DNA from: Sva-07 sp963752815
GTDB taxonomy: Bacteria; Actinomycetota; Acidimicrobiia; Acidimicrobiales; Ilumatobacteraceae
Length of the DNA stretch: 64,000 bases
Assembly: GCA_963752815.1 (NCBI GenBank)
Contig: CAVVZI010000015.1
Span: 868,001-932,000 of the forward strand
Reading direction: 5' to 3'
Shown: one piece after another, positions 1 through 9,800 of the stretch
How the letters are laid out: each line of letters starts with the position of its first letter
Numbering within the stretch: position 1 is the stretch's first letter
Notes under the pieces: generated by a model
Database searches by the model: none
Told to the model about the DNA's origin: nothing
The model's input: only the letters and a program-made list of their open reading frames with translations
Translations under genes and position numbers: made by a program

Positions 1-1304
1 TCGATGGCGGCCACCCGGATCGGATCGCCGACGCTCACCGGTGTCGCCCGGTTGGTGCGCGCCCGCCAGCGTGCGTTGCCGACCTCGACGAGCCCTTCGG
101 GGTCGATGTTCTCGACGGCGACGCCGGTCTGACCGATCATCCACTCACGCCCGATGGTCGGGGTGGCGAACCGGGTGCGGACCATCGACGGCATGCCGAC
201 GATGAACGTGAGCACGATCCCGCCGATCCCGGCGAGCAGGGCGATCCACGACGGCCGCAGCGTCGCGCCGGGCAGCGACTCGTAGATGAACAGGCTGGCG
301 ACTGAGACGAGCACGATGCCCACACCGGTCCAGAAGCGCGGAATTCCCACCTGCACGTCGATCGCGAACGCCAGCATGGCCACCACGATCAAGGCGAACG
401 CCCACGGCCGCGTCGGCAGCACCGCCATGCCCGTGCAGGCCAGCACGGTGCATATGGCGCCGACGGCCCCGGCGAGACCGACACCGGCGGTGAAGAACTC
501 GAACACGATCAGGGCCAGGCCCGGTGAGCAGGAGCAGGTAGGCGACGGGCGGGCTGGCGACGGTGTGGAAGAGCTGGTCGACCAACGACAGCTTCGAGAA
601 ACGGACCGTCGCGATCGTGTCGTAGCGGGTCGTGCCGTCGTCGAGCACCACGAGATCGGTGGTGTTGAGTTCGACACCGTTCTCGCTGAATCCGTCGAGC
701 GCCTGCAGCATGCTCGTGACGGTCGGGATCCCCTCGTCGTCGATGCGCTGCTTGAAGATGTCGAGCGTCCGGGCGTCGGACAGGCCGACCGACCCGTTGC
801 GCAGCCGTTCCTCGGCGACACCGAAGTCGACCTCGGCGTTCGAGGGGGTGAGCGGGACGCCGATGTAGCCGATGCGCGCGCCGGGGGCCATGCCGGTGAC
901 GTCGGCGACGGCGATGATCTGTGCCGCGGTGCCGTAGAAACGGGCGCCGGTCGGCCCGACCCAGACCCCGATCGGCACGGGTGCGTCGGCGATCACCTCG
1001 AGCAGGTGTTCGACCTCGTCGTCGGAGATGACGGTGCCCTTGCTGTTGACCTGGAGGATGAGCGCCTGCGAACCGGTCGTCGCGGCGTTCTCGATCGCGG
1101 TTTCGACCGAGTTGAGCAGGATCGGGTCGAACAGGCCGCTGACCTGCAGGACGTCGACGCGGGCCACGTCGACGGTGCCGCCTTCGATCTGGTGGCCGGC
1201 TCGGTCGATCCGGTGTCGGAATCGGAGTCCTGCGCGGACGCGGCTGAGCCGATCATGGTGATGCCGGCCAGTGTGGCCAGCAGTCCGATCGCTAGTCTGC
1301 GCAA
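1..1304 (-). CDS. NfeD/ClpP-class membrane protein, partial, two frameshifts
   Basis: Reads leftwards off the window. A TTG at 1304 has GGAGG five bases upstream (1310-1314) and opens a signal peptide (RRLAIGLLATLAG...SAASA). A ClpP-like half follows (GGTVDVARVDVLQVSG, then MAPGARIGYIG), then hydrophobic segments (VAYLLLL, IVLTFIVGM) and a C-terminal OB-type stretch, the order of long-form NfeD proteins (membrane-anchored serine-protease-like partners of stomatins). The reading frame changes near 1192 and near 520. The second looks like an extra base in a GC run, since its removal restores LLLLTGLALIVFEFF. The family's catalytic Ser (GARxxSAG) appears as GARFYGTA, so proteolytic activity is doubtful. 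Family assignment is good; the frame breaks are probably sequence errors. Confidence 0.75.
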
Positions 1305-1339
1305 AGGTGCCTCCGGAGAGCGAGATCTCGCTGCAATCG

Positions 1340-3412
1340 TTGACCGCCGCACGCGTCGTCGTGGTGGCGGGCAAGGGGGGTGTGGGGAAGACAACGGTAA
1401 CGGCAGTCATCGCCCGCGCGGCATCCCGATCGGGCCGTCGCGTACTGGTGGTCGAACTCGACGGGAAGCCGACGCTCGCCGAACTCGTGCCGGAGATCGA
1501 GGTGATGGCCATCTCCGCGCCCGACGCACTCGACGAATACCTGCGTGACCACGGTTTCGGGAGGGTGGCGACACGGCTGAGCAAGACGGGTGTGATCGAC
1601 GTGGTCGGCACGGCCGCTCCCGGGATCGACGACATCGTGGTCCTCGGCAAGATCAAGCAACTCGAGCGATCGGGCGAGTACGACCTGATCGTGGTCGACG
1701 GGCCGGCCGCCGGCCATGCGATCACGTTCCTCACCGCGGCGTCGGGCCTCGCCGATTCGGTCGCCGGAGGACCGATCCGGACACAGGCCGACGAGGTGCT
1801 CGAGATGTTGCACGATCCGGCCCGTTGCCAGGTGGTGCTGGTCGCCCTGCCGGAGGCGACACCGGTGAACGAGGTGATCGAGACCGCCTACGCCCTCGAG
1901 GACGAGGTGGGCGTGCAGCTCGGACCGATCGTGCTCAACGCGGTCGACGAGCTCGACACCCTGCCGTCCATCGAGGAGATCGACGACGCGTTCGGCGACG
2001 GGTCCGATGATCTGGACAGCGACACGGCGTCATGGTTGCGCGCGGCGGCAGCGTTCCGGCGCAGCCGCCTCGACATGCAGGACGACGAGCACCGCCGGCT
2101 CGCGGCCGAGGTTCCGCTGACCGTGCTCACGCTGCCCGACCTGTATCGGGCGGGGCTCGACGCGAGCGATGTCGAGCGCCTGGCCGATCGGTGGGCGCCG
2201 AACGACCCGCTCGACACCGCCGGAGGTCCCCCGGGATCAGCCGGAGCGGATTCGGCGCCATCGGTCGGCGTCGGCGAGCCGCACTCGATCGACGCCATGA
2301 TCGAACACGCCTCGGTGATCGTCTGCTGCGGTTCGGGCGGCGTGGGCAAGACGACCACCGCGGCCGCCATCGGGCTGGAGGCGGCCGCCGCCGGTCGACG
2401 GGTCGTCGTGGTCACGATCGACCCGGCCCGGCGGCTCGCCGATGCGCTCGGCCTTGCCGACGGCCTCGCCGCCGCGCCCCAGCGGATCGAACTGCCCGAC
2501 CCAGGGGTGGACGGTGTCGTTGGCGGCGAGATGTGGGCGATGATGCTCGACGCCGAGGCGACGTTCGACGACCTCGTACGCCGCGAGGCGGGCGACGACG
2601 CGCAGGTCGACCGGATCCTGTCGAACCGCTTCTACCGCAACATCGCCGGCGCGCTGAGCGGAACGCAGGAGTACATGGCGTCCGAGATGCTCCATCAGCT
2701 CCACGTCGACGAGCGCTTCGACCTGGTCGTCGTCGACACGCCGCCGAGCCGGAACGCGCTCGATTTCATCGAGGCACCCGGCGTGCTCGCCCGCTTCCTC
2801 GATCATCGAGTGTTCAAGCTGATGATGCTCCCGACGAAGGGCGGGCTGAAGATCATCGGAACGGCGGCACAGCCGCTGCTCCGGGCGATCGGCAAGGTGG
2901 TCGGATCGGACGTGCTCGCCGATTCGGTCGCGTTCTTCCAGGCGTTCGCCGGCATGGAGGCCGGATTTCGTGAGCGGGCCGGCGCGGTGATGGCGCTGAT
3001 CCGGGCCGACGCGACCTCGTTCGTGATCGTCACGTCGCCGCACCACGACACGATCGAAGAGGCGGTGTGGTTCGCCGGTCAGCTCGCCGACCAGGGTGTC
3101 GGGCACGACGGAGCCGGTGCCGAGATCGTCATCGTCAACCGGGTGCACCCGGCGTTCGGCCCGGGCTCGGCCGACGACGCCCAGGTCGCCGCGGAGAGCG
3201 CTGCCACCGATGGCGCCGAGGTACTTGCCGCGCTGTGGCGCAACGTGGCCGAACTGCGGGCCGCCCGCGAGCGTGAGCTGGTCGTCGTCGGGCCGCTGCA
3301 GGAGCTGGTCTCGTCCGCCCGACTGGCGTTCGTCCCCCTGCTCGAACGGGACGTGCACGACCTCGACGGGCTCCGCTCGATCGCTGGGCATCTTGGCGAC
3401 ACCGGCCGCTAA
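1340..3412 (+). CDS. Fused tandem ArsA/GET3-type ATPase
   Basis: Soluble P-loop ATPase made of two ArsA-like halves in one chain of about 690 residues. The first deviant Walker A is GKGGVGKTT at residues 11-19, the second GSGGVGKTT near residue 332, joined by a Gly/Ser/Pro-rich linker (around residues 300-320). The second half shows the switch region VTIDPARRLADALG and VVVDTPPSRNALDF. Many actinobacteria encode these halves as two adjacent genes (the Rv3679/Rv3680 pair in M. tuberculosis); here they are fused, as in E. coli ArsA. No arsenic genes are nearby, so arsenite export is not implied. The start is uncertain: TTG 1340 leaves the usual short N-terminus, GTG 1307 is an alternative that would overlap the divergent gene's leader. 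Divergent from the NfeD-like gene with only about 35 bp between starts. Confidence 0.85.
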   Translation: MTAARVVVVAGKGGVGKTTVTAVIARAASRSGRRVLVVELDGKPTLAELVPEIEVMAISAPDALDEYLRDHGFGRVATRLSKTGVIDVVGTAAPGIDDIVVLGKIKQLERSGEYDLIVVDGPAAGHAITFLTAASGLADSVAGGPIRTQADEVLEMLHDPARCQVVLVALPEATPVNEVIETAYALEDEVGVQLGPIVLNAVDELDTLPSIEEIDDAFGDGSDDLDSDTASWLRAAAAFRRSRLDMQDDEHRRLAAEVPLTVLTLPDLYRAGLDASDVERLADRWAPNDPLDTAGGPPGSAGADSAPSVGVGEPHSIDAMIEHASVIVCCGSGGVGKTTTAAAIGLEAAAAGRRVVVVTIDPARRLADALGLADGLAAAPQRIELPDPGVDGVVGGEMWAMMLDAEATFDDLVRREAGDDAQVDRILSNRFYRNIAGALSGTQEYMASEMLHQLHVDERFDLVVVDTPPSRNALDFIEAPGVLARFLDHRVFKLMMLPTKGGLKIIGTAAQPLLRAIGKVVGSDVLADSVAFFQAFAGMEAGFRERAGAVMALIRADATSFVIVTSPHHDTIEEAVWFAGQLADQGVGHDGAGAEIVIVNRVHPAFGPGSADDAQVAAESAATDGAEVLAALWRNVAELRAARERELVVVGPLQELVSSARLAFVPLLERDVHDLDGLRSIAGHLGDTGR

Positions 3413-3423
3413 CGTCTCCGACC

Positions 3424-3909
3424 GTGCACATCCTCATCGCCACCGACGCGGAATGGATCGTCGACGACATCACCGCGGCGCTCGGCTCGGACGACACCAG
3501 TTTCACGATCTGCCGTGATGGCCGCGTGGTCGCCAAGGAGGTGGCGGCGAACCCGCCCGACCTCGCCGTCTTCGATCTCCAGATCGGCTCGATGGGCGGC
3601 ATGGCGGTGACGATGTCGCTGCGGCTCGACGAGTCGGCCGGCGTGTTGCCCCGCGTTCGGGTGCTCATGCTGCTCGACCGTTCGGCCGATCTGCACCTCG
3701 CCCGCCGCTGTGGCGCCGATGGCTGGCTGATCAAACCGCTCGACTCGCTGCGTCTCCGGCGGGCCGCCGACGCGATCCGGGCCGGCGGCCGCTACACCGA
3801 GGGTCTCGCCGCCGACGCCCCGGTCGTCGATCCGATGGTCGATCTCGGGTCCGACGGTGATTCCGACGATGCGACAACCTCCGAGGCAGATCCGGTCATC
3901 GCCGGATAG
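3424..3909 (+). CDS. Response-regulator receiver-like protein
   Basis: 161 residues, GTG start 11 bp after the ATPase stop, probably co-transcribed. Receiver fold from residue 2 to about 120: an acidic N-terminal residue (ATDAEW), the phospho-acceptor position in LAVFDLQIGSMGG (Asp near residue 51), a conserved Lys-Pro (GWLIKPLDS, near residue 104) and an Ala/Gly-rich alpha-4/beta-5 face. There is no DNA-binding output domain; after the receiver only about 30 acidic residues remain. No histidine kinase is adjacent. It may be a stand-alone receiver acting by protein contact, or an output-less regulator. The family call is firm; the partner is unknown. Confidence 0.8.
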   Translation: MHILIATDAEWIVDDITAALGSDDTSFTICRDGRVVAKEVAANPPDLAVFDLQIGSMGGMAVTMSLRLDESAGVLPRVRVLMLLDRSADLHLARRCGADGWLIKPLDSLRLRRAADAIRAGGRYTEGLAADAPVVDPMVDLGSDGDSDDATTSEADPVIAG

Positions 3910-3924
3910 CATCAATCGCCGCTA

Positions 3925-4001
3925 CGGGGTGTAGCGCAGCTTGGTAGCGCGCCACGTTCGGGACGTGGAGGCCGGGAGTTCAAATCTCCCCACCCCGACC
4001 A
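3925..4001 (+). tRNA. tRNA-Pro (CGG anticodon)
   Basis: 77 nt cloverleaf. Acceptor stem CGGGGTG pairs with CACCCCG (3991-3997), followed by discriminator A and an encoded CCA (3999-4001). Anticodon stem CCACG (3952-3956) pairs with CGTGG (3964-3968) around loop TTCGGGA, giving anticodon CGG at 3959-3961. The T-arm holds GTTCAAAT. It is the integration target of the element to its right: everything from the anticodon loop onward is duplicated at 21578. The CCA is present here but absent from the displaced copy. Confidence 0.97.
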
Positions 4002-4063
4002 AGAAACCCCTGGTCACGGGACTGCGAGAGCAGCCCGGACCAGGGGTTCGGTCGTTTTCGGCT
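3957..4063 (+). repeat. Left attachment repeat (attL) in the tRNA-Pro 3' half
   Basis: About 107 bp running from the anticodon loop of tRNA-Pro through the terminator. It matches 21578-21683 with only a short disagreement just after the tRNA end (CAAGAAA here, TGAGAA there). Identity starts exactly at the loop base 3957, the usual crossover zone for tRNA-targeting tyrosine recombinases. Confidence 0.93.
4005..4058 (+). terminator. Rho-independent terminator of tRNA-Pro
   Basis: Perfect 11-bp inverted repeat AACCCCTGGTC (4005-4015) / GACCAGGGGTT (4038-4048) with further inner GC pairing, followed by CGGTCGTTTT. An identical hairpin lies at 21625-21668 inside the right-end repeat, so the terminator is part of the duplicated attachment region. 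Confidence 0.85.
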
Positions 4064-4065
4064 CC

Positions 4066-4089
4066 GTTGGGAGCCATCTTGGGAGCCAT
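4066..4089 (+). repeat. Paired arm-type sites, left end
   Basis: Two tandem copies of TTGGGAGCCAT (second starts at 4079). The whole 24-bp block is found again, exactly, at 21438-21461 near the other end of the element. Its position between attL and the integrase start is where arm-type integrase or excisionase sites sit. It also lies beside a possible int promoter (TAAACT about 30 bp before the integrase ATG), so binding could autoregulate int. Confidence 0.6.
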
Positions 4090-4132
4090 TGCTCGGCCTA
4101 AACTGCTGGGACCGTTCGAAACGAGGCCCGCC

Positions 4133-5419
4133 ATGCCGAGCAAATCCAGCACCCGTTCTCACGGAGAAGGGTCGATCTATCGGAGCGACTACACGCGACC
4201 TGCGACCGGAGTGACCGTCGAGCGATGGATCGCCTCGGTTGATCTGGGTGTCGGCGCGAACGGCAAACGGCTGCGGAAGAAGATCACCGGACCGAGCCGC
4301 AAGGCGGTCGCCGACAAGCTGCGCAAGCTGCAACGTGAGCAGGACGCCGGGGTCGACGTGCGAAAGAAGTCGATGACGGTCGCCGACCTCGCCCATGAAT
4401 GGCTCTCGCACCTGGAGCGGAACGAGGGAACGAAGGAGGAAGGGACGATTCTCCGCCTTCGGCCGCGCGTCGAGCGGCACATCGTCCCGGCCGGCCGGAT
4501 CGGTGGGCGCCAGCTCGACCAGCTGACCGTCGCCCAGATCGAAGCGTGGCTGCGCGTCGAGGCCGAGTCCGGCGGCAAGGGTGGCAAACCGCAGGCGCGA
4601 GTCACGTGTCGGGACTACAAGCAGATGTTGGGCGAGATGCTCGAGTGGGCGGTCGCCCGCCGGTACATCACCTGGAACCCGGCGCGGCTCGCCAAGCTGC
4701 CGAAGGACCGTTCGGCCACGAACCCCGACGCGCCGGCGATCTACAGCAAATCGCGGGCGAAGGAATCGTTCACCCGCGAGCAGTACACGAAGTTGATGGG
4801 TGTGCTGACCGCGACCGGCGACGACGCCTTCACGACTCCGACCCCAAGCGCCTACTTCATCGCGATGCTCAGCATCGGCGCGCGGCCCGGCGAAGTCGAT
4901 GCCCTGCGATGGGCGCAGGTCGACCTCAAGCACCGCACGATCACCGTCGACCACGCCATCAAACGCGCCGACGGTGGACGCCCACTGAGCATCGGGCCGA
5001 CCAAGTCCGGCAACCGACGCGACATCGAGATGACCGACGTGCTCGTCGCAGCACTACGCCGGCGTCGCAAGCAGCAAGCCGAGGACCGGCTCGGGGTCGG
5101 CAACCATTGGACGACGGACCTTCGGTGGGCCGACCTCGTGTTCACGTCAGAGGTCGGCACGCCGATCGACCCGTCGCACGCCCGCCGCGACTTCAAGAAG
5201 ATCTGCGCGCACGCCGGGGTGCCGGCACTCTCGCTGTACGAGATGCGCCACACCGTCGCCTCACTCATGGTCGACGCCGACGTACCCCTTCGCGAAGTCG
5301 CCGACCTCCTCGGCCACAAGGACCTGGAGATGGTGGTGAAGCGCTACCGCCACCGCACCGACGGAGTCGTCAAGTCGCACGTCGCGCTCCTGGGCTCGCT
5401 CAGCGCTCAGGAGAATTGA
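4133..5419 (+). CDS. int: Tyrosine recombinase (integrase)
   Basis: 428 residues, ATG 4133 with a GAGG six bases upstream. An N-terminal AP2/arm-binding region (GEGSIYRSDY...) is followed by a core-binding domain around residues 80-190 (MTVADLAHEWLSHLE) and a C-terminal catalytic domain. Catalytic residues visible: Arg in GARPGEVDALRW, Lys in GPTKSGNRRDIEM, the box-II segment LYEMRHTVASLM (the usual first His of HxxR is Tyr), GH in LLGHKDLEM, and nucleophile Tyr in VKRYRHR near the C-terminus. It lies directly inside attL at tRNA-Pro. It should recombine the tRNA anticodon-loop/3' half with the element's copy. Confidence 0.95.
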   Translation: MPSKSSTRSHGEGSIYRSDYTRPATGVTVERWIASVDLGVGANGKRLRKKITGPSRKAVADKLRKLQREQDAGVDVRKKSMTVADLAHEWLSHLERNEGTKEEGTILRLRPRVERHIVPAGRIGGRQLDQLTVAQIEAWLRVEAESGGKGGKPQARVTCRDYKQMLGEMLEWAVARRYITWNPARLAKLPKDRSATNPDAPAIYSKSRAKESFTREQYTKLMGVLTATGDDAFTTPTPSAYFIAMLSIGARPGEVDALRWAQVDLKHRTITVDHAIKRADGGRPLSIGPTKSGNRRDIEMTDVLVAALRRRRKQQAEDRLGVGNHWTTDLRWADLVFTSEVGTPIDPSHARRDFKKICAHAGVPALSLYEMRHTVASLMVDADVPLREVADLLGHKDLEMVVKRYRHRTDGVVKSHVALLGSLSAQEN

Positions 5420-5430
5420 GCAAGTCTCCG

Positions 5431-5841
5431 CTACGGGAGTAGCTGGAACGCGTCGGTGTGATTCGGCCGGATCGCACTGAAGTGGCGATGGTCGAGGGTC
5501 GCGACCCGGTACAGCCCAAGCCGCTCGGCAACCGCGACGAGGCTCGCGTCCGTGCCACCAAGGGGAAAGTCTGCGTAGCGTTCGATGAGTTCTGCCGTGC
5601 GGGCGAAGTCCGAGGCAGTCAGCGGTTCGACCCGGGCGTCACCGTTGCCCAATGAGCGGAAGAAGCCTGCCTCGGCAACCGGGCCGAGTTGTCGATCGAT
5701 CAGATACGCGGCCTCAGCCACGACGAGCCCAGTGGTGACCAGTTCATCGGTGCTGGCCTCGAGAAGGGCGACGCACGCGTCGTGATCGGGGTCGTTGTCG
5801 TCGGCCGCGGCGAGAAAGACGCCGGTGTCGACCAGGAGCAC
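5431..5841 (-). CDS. vapC: PIN-domain toxin (VapC family)
   Basis: 136 residues with a GTG start two bases after the antitoxin stop. PIN fold signature: MLLVDTGVFLAAADDND at the N-terminus (first acidic Asp5), VVAEAAYL (Glu), and GGTDASLVAVAERLG (second Asp pair) with a final hydrophobic strand around ATLDHRHF. VapC proteins are Mg-dependent endoribonucleases, often cutting tRNA or rRNA. The gene converges on the integrase and probably helps maintain the element. Family assignment is secure; the target RNA is unknown. Confidence 0.9.
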   Translation of the reverse strand: MLLVDTGVFLAAADDNDPDHDACVALLEASTDELVTTGLVVAEAAYLIDRQLGPVAEAGFFRSLGNGDARVEPLTASDFARTAELIERYADFPLGGTDASLVAVAERLGLYRVATLDHRHFSAIRPNHTDAFQLLP

Positions 5842-5843
5842 GG

Positions 5844-6050
5844 TTAGGACTGCCCGAAGCCTTCGGCGAGCATCTCATCAGCCTCGCGGGCGGTTCGACC
5901 GGTCGAGGATGCACCGAGGCTGACGAAGCCGAGCTGTCGCTGAGGTGGGAGCTTGTCAGCGAGTTCGTCGAGCAGCGTGTCGACACTGACGCCGCGGCAC
6001 GCGGCCTCGGCGTTGAGCCGCCCAGCCAGCTCCTCGACGGTGATCGACAT
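5844..6050 (-). CDS. vapB: Antitoxin of the VapBC pair
   Basis: 68 residues from ATG 6050, ending two bases before the VapC GTG, so translation is likely coupled. The N-terminal half (MSITVEELAGRLNAEAACRG) looks like a helical DNA-binding or dimerisation part and the C-terminal half (TAREADEMLAEGFGQS) like the toxin-wrapping tail. No Shine-Dalgarno precedes the ATG; instead a TACAAT hexamer lies six bases upstream, suggesting a leaderless message. Confidence 0.8.
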   Translation of the reverse strand: MSITVEELAGRLNAEAACRGVSVDTLLDELADKLPPQRQLGFVSLGASSTGRTAREADEMLAEGFGQS

Positions 6051-6056
6051 GTGGCC

Positions 6057-6062
6057 ATTGTA
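6057..6062 (-). promoter_or_regulatory. -10 element for leaderless vapBC
   Basis: TACAAT read on the minus strand, exactly six bases before the antitoxin ATG. This would place transcription start at or next to the A of the ATG. A TTGACA is present 23 bp further upstream, too far for a canonical spacing. Confidence 0.5.
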
Positions 6063-6410
6063 TGCGGGCGACTCAGACCGTTGGATGTCAACGCGTACTG
6101 GCGGGTGCCGAGCCCTCGTGGTCGACGAATCGTCATGCGGTGAGGTTCCCCCGGAATGCCCGAGAGGTGCGTCGACGATGGCTCGTGTTCGGACCGACAA
6201 TTCCACCGACGTGGCGACGATGTCCCGTACTTCCTGTGAGTGCCCGAGTCACGAAATCGTTCGCATGAAGGCATGCCTCAGTGACGGTGACGCGCGGCCT
6301 CTCGTGCAACACATTCCCGCTTTCGGGGTCTTCGGGACCCCGTTGGGTGATGGCGGTTCTTCGTAACGACGGCCGGGCTCGGAGGCAGTCGTCAGGTGAT
6401 GGAGGTGTTG

Positions 6411-6761
6411 ATGAGCGACACGACAGTTGAGGTCCGGGTGCCGGATCTCTTGACGGTGATGGAAGCCGGAGCGGTGGCGCGGATTTCGCGCACGACCGCC
6501 TATGAGCTCGCCCACAAGTTCCTGGCGACCAACGGTGAGGCGGGGATGCCGGTGAAGCGGGTCGGCGGTCAACTCCGCGTCCCGCGCCACCTGTTCGAGG
6601 AATGGATCGGTACGGCGATCACGTCATGGCCCCCGGTCGACACCGACAACGACGACCTCACTGCCATCGCTGTCAACGACGCCCCCATTACGTCCGTCAC
6701 CTCCACCACGCCTTCCCGCCGCTCCTCGACGACACCACAGCCCCAACTGTTCAGCGTCTGA
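6411..6761 (+). CDS. Excisionase-like helix-turn-helix protein
   Basis: 116 residues, ATG 6411 with GGAGG at 6401-6405. The central MerR/excisionase-type helix-turn-helix is LTVMEAGAVARISRTTAYE followed by a wing (VGGQLRVPRHLFEEWIG). The remainder is a Ser/Thr/Pro-rich tail. It lies between integrase and relaxase. Likely a recombination directionality factor, or a regulator of transfer genes. The tail is longer than in typical Xis proteins. Confidence 0.7.
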   Translation: MSDTTVEVRVPDLLTVMEAGAVARISRTTAYELAHKFLATNGEAGMPVKRVGGQLRVPRHLFEEWIGTAITSWPPVDTDNDDLTAIAVNDAPITSVTSTTPSRRSSTTPQPQLFSV

Positions 6762-6870
6762 GCCGCGACCTCGCCATGTTCCAACCAACCGCTCTCACAT
6801 CACAACAACGTCAGTACAGACAGGTGCCCACGAACAGTCGGGAGTCCTCCCTCGTGTGGTGGGAGTGGCC

Positions 6871-9800
6871 GTGCTGCGGGTGACGACGTTGTACGCGGCG
6901 ACGGCGTCGACGACGGCGCTGTATTACACGCGCTATCTGACCCAGGCGGATGGGGAGGAGCCCGGCGTGTGGATGGGCGGTCAGGCGGTCGGGTTGGGGC
7001 TGAGTGGTGAGGTGACGACTGAGGCGTTGCAGGCGTTGCTCGAGGGTCACGACCCGATCACCGGGGCCACGTTGGGGAACCCGTTGTTGGATCGGGTCAC
7101 GTCGTCGGGGCAGGTGGTGCGGGCGGTGGCGGGGTTCGATGCGACGTTCTCGGCACCGAAGTCGTTGTCGGTGTGGTGGGCGCTGTCCGGCGACGAGGGA
7201 CTGGCGGAGTGTCATGACGTCGCGGTCCGGGCGGTGGTGGGCTGTATCGAAAAGTACGGGTCCACCACACGCATCCGCTCCAACGGGCACCGCCTCCACC
7301 CCGAGAGCCAAGGCTTGACGGTGGCGGTGTTCCGCCAGACCACGAGCCGTCTCGACGACCCGCAGCTGCATTCACACGTGGTGATCTCATCGAAGGTGCA
7401 GACCGACGACGGCCGTTGGCTCGCCCTCGACGCCCGCACACTGAAAGGCTTCCAACGGGCGTTGGGTGGGATGTATCAGTCGGTGCTGCGTGCCGAGTTG
7501 ACCGCCCGCTATGGGGTGGCGTTCGGCGAGATCGTGAAGGGTCAGGCCGAGATCGCCGGAGTCCCACGCGGAGCTGCTGGAGCAGTTCTCGAAACGGTCT
7601 GTGCAGGTCGACGCCGCGTTCCAGACGGCGCTGGCCGAGTTCTGGACCCGCGAGGGCCGGGACCCGTCCCCGAAAGAACGCGGCGCGCTCGGCCGGCAGG
7701 CCGCGGCCGACACCCGCGGCCACAAGTCCGGCCACGGCGTCGGTGACCTGCGCGCCCACTGGTCCGAGCAATCCGTTGCGGTCGGTGTCGACGCTCGACT
7801 CGTTTGCGATCCGAGCATCGCGGTCGGCGGCACGGCGAAGCACCGGCGATCGAGCCGGCCAGCTATGAGGACGGTGTTGGCCGAGTTGACGGATCGGCGT
7901 TCGGCGTGGCATCGCCTCGACGTGCTCCAAGCGGTGTGTGACATGACCCGCCCGCACCCCGACGATCGACGGTGCCGACTGGGTGGAGGTGCTGGAACAT
8001 GACGTCGATGTCGTGCTGGCAATCGTGCGTCGATCTCGATCCGGAACGAGCGCACACGCGGCGCCGGTTCCAGTGATGGGCGGTCGGTGTGGATCGAGCC
8101 GTCAGCTCGTCATCACACCAGTCCCGAGATTTTGGTGCAGGAGGAACGGATCGTGTCGTGGGCGATCGACGCCCAACTGGCTCCGGCGACGTTCGCTCCG
8201 GTGCGGGCGGACGGGTTGGATGCGATGCAACGCGAAGCGGCGTCGGTGATCGCCGGTCAGGATCGTTTGGTGTTGATCGTCGGGCCGGCCGGTGCGGGCA
8301 AGACCGATGATGCTGTCCACGGCCGCACAGAATCTGGGTGTGCAGGGTCGTGACGTGTTCGGTCTCGCTCCGACCGCGAAAGCGGCACGCAAACTCGAGA
8401 TCGGAGACGAGGATCGGCACGGACACGGTTGCCAAGCTCGTGTACGAATGGACCCGCCCCGACCGGCCACCGGAGCCGCGGTGGTGTCTACCGGCCGGGA
8501 CGACGGTGATCGTCGACGAAGCCGGGATGCTCGCAACCGGGCACCTGCACACCCTGAGCGAACTGGCCGATCACTGCGACTGGCGGCTGGTGTTGATCGG
8601 CGACACCCACCAACTCCAGGCCGTCGGGCGTGGTGGCATGTTCGCCGAACTGGTGGCGACGGGGCGGGTGGTGGAGTTGGACACGATCCACCGGTTCCGG
8701 AACCCGTGGGAAGCCGACGCCTCGCTCGGCCTGCGCCACGGTGACCCGGCCGTGTTGAACACCTATGTCGAGTTCGATCGGATTCGGGCGGCACCGTTGG
8801 TCGAGCATCTCGACGACATCGCCAGCGCCTGGATCACCGCGCACTCGGTGGGGGAGCGGTTGGCGATCACCGCGACCACCAACGAACAAGTAGCGGCGAT
8901 CAACCAGACGATTCACGAGTACCGCGACTTTGCCGGCCAACTCGGATCGGACTGGATCGCTGGGGAGGGCGGGTCGTTCTGTGTCGGTGACGTGATCGTC
9001 ACTCGGCGCAACGAACGACATCTGCACACCAGCACCGGCGACACGGTGCGCAACCGCGACTACTGGACCGTCAACGCCATCACCCCCGACGGTGGTCTGG
9101 CCGTGACCCGTATCGACGGACACGGCACCGTCACCCTGCCGAACGGTTACGTCGCCGAGCACGTTCAACTGGGCTACGCGGCCACCGAACCCGGCAACCA
9201 GTCCGAAACCATGGACCGGTCGATCACCCTCGCGTCCGGTGCAACCACATGCCAAGGCCTGTATGTCGGTGCGACACGCGGACGCGACGAGAACGTGATC
9301 CACGTGGTCACCGAGACTCACGACCTTGGCGAAGCGGTCGACGTGCTGGAACGCATCCTGACCATCGATCGCAGCGATCTGCCTGCGATCGCCACCCGCC
9401 GTGAACTCGCCGCCACGGTGCCGCCGACACCGGTGCTCGTGCCGCGTTGTCAGATCCCGGACTGGTTCAACGACCTCCACGTCGACACTCGCCGGAATGT
9501 CGTCGATGCCGGCGCGGCGATCGCCGAGCACGAGTCCGCCGGTGTCGGCGTGTCGAAGCAGATCGCACGGCTCGACCAGCAACTCGAACAGCTCGCACCG
9601 CAATGCGCGCCCCACGATCAGGCGATCGCGAAAGCGAAACAGGAGGTCAACGAAGCCCGCCATCAACGTCAGGTCGCCGCCGCCGAACTCTTCCAAGCGG
9701 GACGCCTCCACCGCCACTCCGCACGCCACCACCTCGAACGCGCCGACAAAGGGATCATCAAACAACAAGCCGCCCTCGACCAAACCATCGAACGGGCCCG

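Noticed and set aside
286..1548. 420-codon plus-strand frame opposite the NfeD-like gene
   Set aside because: Translation is Arg/Asp-rich without domains; the opposite strand reads as NfeD.
2237..3391. 384-codon minus-strand frame under the ArsA-type gene
   Set aside because: Antisense shadow of a GC-rich gene, with His/Arg/Asp-rich low-complexity translation.
6829..6856. oriT hairpin before the relaxase
   Set aside because: CACGA/TCGTG with an inner GGGA/TCCC can fold, but it overlaps the relaxase ribosome site and has no nic-like sequence I can name.
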